Assembly (NCBI GenBank): GCA_018827845.1
Contig: JAHJXC010000049.1
Location: 1 to 16,273 of the forward strand
Length of the DNA stretch: 16,273 nt
Reading direction: 5' to 3'
Source of the DNA: Patescibacteria group bacterium
Lineage (GTDB): Bacteria > Patescibacteriota > Minisyncoccia > UBA9983
A program made the position numbers and the translations under genes. Every line of letters starts with the position of its first letter. The first letter of the stretch is position 1. The notes below the pieces were generated by a model. It did not search any database and was not told where the DNA came from. It saw nothing but the letters and a program-made list of their open reading frames with translations. Of the stretch, positions 12,460 through 16,273 are shown one piece after another.

Positions 12460-14077
12460 TAATCGCTGCTCTCATAAATTTTCTAAATAATGGATGCGGA
12501 CTTAAAGGCCGCGATTTAAATTCCGGGTGGAATTGCGTCCCTAAAAAGAAGGGGTGCTGTTCTTTTGGCAATTCAGCAACTTCCATTAATCTTTTGTCTG
12601 GTGACTGGCCGGAAAAAACCAATCCCTTCTTTTCTAGTTTCTCTATATAATCAGGATTAACTTCCCAGCGATGGCGATGCCGTTCGGAAATTAAATGTTC
12701 TCCGTAGGAGCGGAAGGCAATAGTATTTTTCTTTAAGGCAGCCGGACAAGCCCCTAAGCGCATAGTGGCGCCAAAATTTTTATCTTCAAGATTCTTTTTT
12801 TGCTCCGGCATAATATCAATAACCGGATATTTTGTTTTTCTATCTACTTCAGTTGTGTTGGCATTTTTCATTCCGCAGATATTTCTTGCAAATTCTATAA
12901 CCATCAGCTGCATGCCATAGCACAAACCCAAATAAGGAATTTTGTTAATGCGGCAGAACTGGATGGCCTTTATTTTTCCTTCCACTCCCCTGCTGCCAAA
13001 TCCGCCTGGTACAATAATAGCGTCATAATCTCTCAATTTTTTAATTGATTGCGGGCTTTGCTCAAATTGTTCGGAATTAATCCATTCTATAACGGGTTTT
13101 CTTTTGTGAAAAATGGCGGCATGCTTGACTGCTTCAATTACAGAAATATAAGAATCAGCCAAAACAAAATCTCCGGTGCCGAAATATTTGCCTACAATGC
13201 CTATTTTTACGGGCTTTTTTGCTGTTTTCACTGTTCTAACCATTCTCGCCCATTTCTTAAAATCTTTTTTGCGCGGTTTTAATTTCAGTTTTTCCAAGAT
13301 AATGCCGCTCAAATTGTCTTTTTCAAAATTCACTGGCACTTCATAAATGCCTTCCACATCCGGCGCGGAAATAATATCTTCGTCCCGAACATTGCAATTT
13401 ACAGCAATTTTTTCTTTGCGCTTTTTGTCTAAAGGATTACGCGATCTGGCTATAATAATATCAGGCTGGATTCCTGCGGAATTCAAAGTTCGGACCGCAT
13501 ATTGGGTTGGTTTTGTCTTCATCTCCCCTACTTTGCTGGGAATCGGCAGATAGCTGACTAGAACAAATAAAACATCGTTTGGCTTTTTTAATTTCAGTAT
13601 TCTGGCTGCTTCTAAAAATAAAATGTTTTGGTATTCTCCTACGGTACCGCCAACTTCAACAATAACAAAATCAGCCCTGGCTTTAGCCACTGCCCTGTTT
13701 ATCCTGTCAATAATTTCCAAGGGAATATGAGGAACAACCTCAACGCATTTTCCTCCATAACCGAGATTTCTTTCCCTGTTTATCACTGCCTGATAAATAC
13801 TGCCTGTTGTCATATAATTTATGGCTGGCAAATTTCTCTCTAAGAATCTTTCGTAATTTCCCATATCCTGATCGGTTTCTGTTCCTTCTTCCAAAACAAA
13901 AACCTCGCCATGCTCAATGGGATTCATGGTTCCGGCATCCACATTAACATAGGGATCAATTTTTATAGCTGTGACATTAAAGCCGCGGAACTGGAGAATT
14001 TTTCCGATAGATGCAGAGGCAACTCCCTTGCCTACTCCTGAAATAACTCCTCCAACTACAAAAATATATTTTGTCAT
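12440..14077 (-). CDS. pyrG: CTP synthase
   Basis: This 545-residue enzyme makes CTP from UTP, ATP and glutamine. The N-terminal synthetase domain (about 1-265) has the P-loop GGVISGVGKG (9-18), the KIDPYVNVDAGTMNPIEHGEV block and GGTVGEYQN. The C-terminal class I glutamine amidotransferase domain (about 290-540) has GLCYGMQ with nucleophile C386 and the FHPEF triad partners H517 and E519. Length and motifs are normal, so it should be active. It is the last gene of the unit S41-rplI-pyrG, 5 nt after rplI. The space that would hold a ribosome-binding site is taken by a 4x7-nt repeat. It converges on rpmA with overlapping 3' ends. Confidence 0.97.
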   Translation of the reverse strand: MTKYIFVVGGVISGVGKGVASASIGKILQFRGFNVTAIKIDPYVNVDAGTMNPIEHGEVFVLEEGTETDQDMGNYERFLERNLPAINYMTTGSIYQAVINRERNLGYGGKCVEVVPHIPLEIIDRINRAVAKARADFVIVEVGGTVGEYQNILFLEAARILKLKKPNDVLFVLVSYLPIPSKVGEMKTKPTQYAVRTLNSAGIQPDIIIARSRNPLDKKRKEKIAVNCNVRDEDIISAPDVEGIYEVPVNFEKDNLSGIILEKLKLKPRKKDFKKWARMVRTVKTAKKPVKIGIVGKYFGTGDFVLADSYISVIEAVKHAAIFHKRKPVIEWINSEQFEQSPQSIKKLRDYDAIIVPGGFGSRGVEGKIKAIQFCRINKIPYLGLCYGMQLMVIEFARNICGMKNANTTEVDRKTKYPVIDIMPEQKKNLEDKNFGATMRLGACPAALKKNTIAFRSYGEHLISERHRHRWEVNPDYIEKLEKKGLVFSGQSPDKRLMEVAELPKEQHPFFLGTQFHPEFKSRPLSPHPLFRKFMRAAITKKPKR

Positions 14078-14103
14078 ACTGATTACTGACTACTGACTAC
14101 TAA
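14076..14103 (-). repeat. 4 x 7-nt array at the rplI-pyrG junction
   Basis: On the minus strand the units are TTAGTAG, TCAGTAG, TCAGTAA and TCAGTAT (28 nt). The array contains the rplI stop codon (TAA) and the first two bases of the pyrG ATG, so it fills the whole junction. Confidence 0.9.
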
Positions 14104-14514
14104 TAAAAATTCTTTATCTTTAACTTTAATTTTATATTCTCCGATTTCTTTTATCGGTTTTTCAAGTTCTATTATATCAACCGGAATATCAATTTGCTTT
14201 TGCTCTTTCAGAATTTTGCTTATTTTTTCTTTATCAATGCCGGCAAATAAATGGCCTTTTTCGCTGGCTTTTTCAGTTACGGAAATTGTCAGGTTTTCCA
14301 ATGTCTCAATATTTTTTCCCAGAATATCTTTTTGGACTTCTTTTTCCTGCTCTTTTTGTTTCTTTTGTTTTTCAATAGATTGAATGCTTTGAGTGGTGGC
14401 AATTTGAGCCAGTTTTCTGGGAATCAAAAAATTCCGCGCATAACCATCGCTTACATTCTTTATATCATATTTCCTGCCCATATTAGGCACATCATGCAAT
14501 AAAATCACCTTCAT
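14083..14514 (-). CDS. rplI: 50S ribosomal protein bL9
   Basis: This 143-residue protein binds 23S rRNA through its N-terminal domain: MKVILLHDVPNMGRKYDIKN followed by VSDGYARNFLIPRKLA, a clear bL9 signature. A charged connecting helix (about 40-72) and a C-terminal domain (about 75-140) follow. bL9 is reported missing from some CPR lineages, so its presence is a useful taxonomic hint. The C-terminus VVSSQ is written by a 4x7-nt repeat, and so is the stretch directly before its own ATG. No Shine-Dalgarno is present, which suggests translation re-initiation after the S41 gene. Confidence 0.95.
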   Translation of the reverse strand: MKVILLHDVPNMGRKYDIKNVSDGYARNFLIPRKLAQIATTQSIQSIEKQKKQKEQEKEVQKDILGKNIETLENLTISVTEKASEKGHLFAGIDKEKISKILKEQKQIDIPVDIIELEKPIKEIGEYKIKVKDKEFLLVVSSQ

Positions 14515-14515
14515 A

Positions 14516-14543
14516 ATACTTAATACTGGCTACTGACTACTAA
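14516..14543 (-). repeat. 4 x 7-nt array at the S41-rplI junction
   Basis: On the minus strand the units are TTAGTAG, TCAGTAG, CCAGTAT and TAAGTAT (28 nt). The array holds the S41 stop (TAG, 14530-14532) and ends one base before the rplI ATG. Confidence 0.9.
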
Positions 14544-15732
14544 TTATCTCCATCGCTTTATCCATCTGCGGATCTCGGCCGGCTTCAAAATCTTCTTCTG
14601 TTAATTCCACCTCAACATCCGGCTCAAGGCCTTCGTCTGAAATTGACCGGCCGTTTGGAGTCAGCCATTTGGCAATGGTAATTTTTAATGAAGTATCCGG
14701 CGTGATTTGAACTAATTCCTGCACCGAGCCCTTGCCAAAAGTCTTCTCTCCCACAAGTTTTGCAATTCCATGCTCCTGCAAAGCGCCAGCCATAATTTCC
14801 GAGGCAGAAGCGCTTCCTTCATTGATTAAAATAACCATGGGCAAATTTTCAAAAATATCATAGCCCTTGCTTCTGTACAGCTCCTCATCGCCATTGGCAA
14901 ATTGCTCGCGGACAACCACTTTGCCGGTCGGCAAGAACCAGCTGCTGTTTTCAACCGCCAATTCCAAATATCCGCCCGGATTATTTCTTAAATCCAAGAT
15001 TAATTTATTTTTTCCGGAATTTATAAATTCGCGCAAGGCGTTCCTGAAGGCGCTGGCTGAATTGCCGGAAAAATTATAAAGTTTGATGACAAAAATTCCG
15101 CCTGATTTTGTTTCTGTGTCTAAGACCGGAATTTTGATTACATCTCTGGTAATAATTATTTCCATTGATTTGTCCTGGTCATCTCTTAAAATTGTCAATT
15201 TAACTTGCGTGCCTCTCTGACCCCTTATTAATTGGGCTGCCTGATCTGCTGTTATGTCTGCGGTTGTTGTATCATCTATTTTTAGAATTTTATCTCCTGC
15301 TTTAATGCCGGCTTTTTCAGCGGGCGTGCCTTTTAAAGGAGATACAACCATCAAAACACCCTTGCGCACGGCAATCTCCATGCCTACTCCTTCAAAATCA
15401 CCGCTGATATTTTCCTGGAACATTTTGGATTCCTGTGGCGGAAAGAAAACAGTATAGGGATCGCCCAAAGATTCCACCATGCCCTGAACTGCGCCCCAGA
15501 TTCTTTTCTGGTCATCCAAATTATCTTTTGAAACATATTTTGAATTAATCTCATTCCAGGCAACCCAAAAAGGCGAGAAATCAACATTGGCTGGCATGGG
15601 CGTTTCTTTATTAAAAAGCCCTGCTACTTTTTCCACAGCCGGACGCTGGAAATAACCAAAAAAAGCGCCTCCAGCAAAAACACCGGCAAGAAGCGCAATA
15701 GCCACAACAACATAGATAATTTTCTTTAACAT
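14530..15732 (-). CDS. C-terminal processing protease, S41 family with PDZ domain
   Basis: This 400-residue serine protease is anchored by an N-terminal membrane segment (about 4-27, IIYVVVAIALLAGVFAGGAFFGYF), with the rest outside the cytoplasm. It carries a PDZ domain (about 112-195, GVGMEI and GTPAEKAGIKAGDKIL) and the S41 catalytic core: GSASASEI with S309, and TFGKGSVQ with K334 and Q338. This Ser-Lys(-Gln) set is that of CtpB/Prc enzymes, which trim or degrade envelope proteins. The frame stays open to 15936, but a promoter at 15758-15786 lies inside that region, so the ATG at 15732 is chosen. A GTG at 15738, better spaced from GGAG, is the alternative. The C-terminus IISSQ comes from the junction repeat. 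Confidence 0.93.
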   Translation of the reverse strand: MLKKIIYVVVAIALLAGVFAGGAFFGYFQRPAVEKVAGLFNKETPMPANVDFSPFWVAWNEINSKYVSKDNLDDQKRIWGAVQGMVESLGDPYTVFFPPQESKMFQENISGDFEGVGMEIAVRKGVLMVVSPLKGTPAEKAGIKAGDKILKIDDTTTADITADQAAQLIRGQRGTQVKLTILRDDQDKSMEIIITRDVIKIPVLDTETKSGGIFVIKLYNFSGNSASAFRNALREFINSGKNKLILDLRNNPGGYLELAVENSSWFLPTGKVVVREQFANGDEELYRSKGYDIFENLPMVILINEGSASASEIMAGALQEHGIAKLVGEKTFGKGSVQELVQITPDTSLKITIAKWLTPNGRSISDEGLEPDVEVELTEEDFEAGRDPQMDKAMEIISSQ

Positions 15733-15757
15733 ATTCACAACATCTCCATTATCGCAA

Positions 15758-15786
15758 ATTATAATCCTTTCGTAAATAGTTGACAT
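15758..15786 (-). promoter_or_regulatory. Promoter of the S41-rplI-pyrG unit
   Basis: On the minus strand TATAAT (15763-15758) is preceded at 17 nt by ATGTCA (15786-15781), four of six matches to the -35 consensus. Transcription would start near 15751, giving a leader of about 20 nt before the ATG at 15732. Confidence 0.55.
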
Positions 15787-15812
15787 TTTAAATGAATATA
15801 GTAAGATATAAT
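15780..15812 (+). promoter_or_regulatory. Promoter of the terminal membrane protein gene
   Basis: A perfect -35, TTGACA (15780-15785), is followed by TAAGAT at 16 nt (15802-15807) and by a perfect TATAAT at 21 nt (15807-15812). One of the two is the -10. The -35 overlaps the -35 of the divergent S41 promoter. Confidence 0.5.
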
Positions 15813-15823
15813 CAGAAAAAATC

Positions 15824-15840
15824 AGGTGCCTTTGGCGCCT
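15824..15840 (+). other. Leader hairpin before the terminal gene
   Basis: AGGTGCC pairs with GGCGCCT (15824-15830/15834-15840, one G-U) around a TTT loop. It sits 8 nt before the Shine-Dalgarno AGGAGGTG (15849-15856) and has no U-run, so it is a leader structure rather than a terminator. Confidence 0.5.
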
Positions 15841-15859
15841 AAAATTACAGGAGGTGTTT

Positions 15860-16273
15860 ATGGAAAGGACTTTAAAAATATTTCTTTCCTGTGCCTTGGG
15901 TGCAGGAATAGGTGCATTAACAGCTTTGCAGCTCAACCAGTATTTCTGGTGGATTGGAATGCTTTTCGGAGGATTTATAGGATATCTATCTTATGAGATT
16001 AAACAAGTTCTTGCGGCCATACCGCTGGCTTGGCAAAAAGCAAGTAGATGGAGACCAGATAAGAAGATGTGGAAATTAAGAGCAAGGGCCATTGCTAGGA
16101 TTCTTTCTCTGTCAATAACAGCTGGGATTGGAGTTAGTTTGTTTTGCTGGTTTGTCTATCTTATTATCGTTTTAACCCCACTACCACCAACAACTTCTCT
16201 TGAGCAGGTTTTAAAAACGTCAGTTCGTGCCTTTTTGTTATGTTTTCCCATTTTCTTTTGTTTTTTTAGTTTC
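15860..16273 (+). CDS. Membrane protein of unknown function (3' end outside window)
   Basis: An open frame of 138 codons runs off the right edge without a stop. The ATG has an ideal Shine-Dalgarno, AGGAGGTG, 3 nt upstream, and its own promoter. The protein begins MERTLKIFLSCALGAGIGAL, with two closely spaced membrane segments (about 6-24 and 29-45), a basic cytoplasmic stretch (WQKASRWRPDKKMWKLRARA, about 65-84), a third segment (about 90-112) and the start of a fourth at the edge. No family is recognised. The hydrophobicity, start signals and positive-inside pattern support a real gene. Confidence 0.75.
   Translation, partial: MERTLKIFLSCALGAGIGALTALQLNQYFWWIGMLFGGFIGYLSYEIKQVLAAIPLAWQKASRWRPDKKMWKLRARAIARILSLSITAGIGVSLFCWFVYLIIVLTPLPPTTSLEQVLKTSVRAFLLCFPIFFCFFSF

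Noticed and set aside
15733..15936. Longer S41 protein starting at 15936 or 15786
   Set aside because: A convincing minus-strand promoter lies at 15758-15786, so those starts would be outside or at the edge of the transcript. The signal peptide begins naturally at 15732.
1..16273. Recoded UGA (genetic code 25, as in some CPR lineages)
   Set aside because: UGA serves as the terminal stop of the pump, antiporter, transposase and pyrG genes at sensible family lengths and never occurs inside a conserved frame.
1..16273. CRISPR array, rRNA, prophage or restriction/defence cassette
   Set aside because: No spaced direct repeats of CRISPR type, no rRNA and no phage or defence gene were seen. The Cas4-like nuclease has no cas neighbours.

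Overview
The window looks like a chromosomal segment of a small-genome, AT-rich bacterium of the Candidate Phyla Radiation, most likely Parcubacteria-like. Nothing here fixes the taxonomy. The inference rests on gene style: a membrane-anchored winged-helix protein, a small 'Ada-like Cys' membrane protein, a short GltX, a coiled-coil M23 peptidase, a RAYT-type transposase and compact, overlapping genes. The standard bacterial code is used: UGA ends several genes (cation pump, antiporter, transposase, pyrG) and interrupts none.

Left part (1-1230, + strand): the end of an unknown gene, tRNA-Glu(CTC), a Nudix hydrolase, a membrane-anchored winged-helix protein, then a strong terminator. 1264-4892 (+): a P-type cation ATPase translationally coupled (ATGA overlap) to a Na+/Ca2+-type antiporter, probably a cation (calcium) efflux unit. 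4890-5593: a RAYT/Y1 transposase bracketed by inverted copies of a short palindrome, with a third copy inside its own coding sequence. 5653-8794: a small membrane protein (-), then gltX, overlapped by a secreted coiled-coil M23 peptidase, and a one-TM small protein (all +). 8845-10023 (+): an Fe-S-type PD-(D/E)XK nuclease, closed by back-to-back terminators.

Right part: pyrimidine nucleotide genes on the minus strand. pyrF and pyrE form one unit (UMP synthesis from orotate); further right lies the unit S41 protease - rplI - pyrG (CTP from UTP). Between them are a small membrane protein with a C-terminal Cys motif (-) and rpmA (+), whose 3' end overlaps that of pyrG. A divergent promoter region at 15733-15859 separates the S41 gene from a membrane protein gene that runs off the window end. 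No intergenic stretch exceeds 300 bases.

The most unusual signals are non-coding or overlapping: (i) the palindrome family around and inside the RAYT gene; (ii) four loci that each carry exactly four tandem 7-nt units (28 nt), two of them filling the space between one stop codon and the next start codon; (iii) repeated extended -10 boxes only 6-10 nt before ATG, suggesting leaderless mRNAs; and (iv) a GltX that lacks the usual zinc-binding segment.
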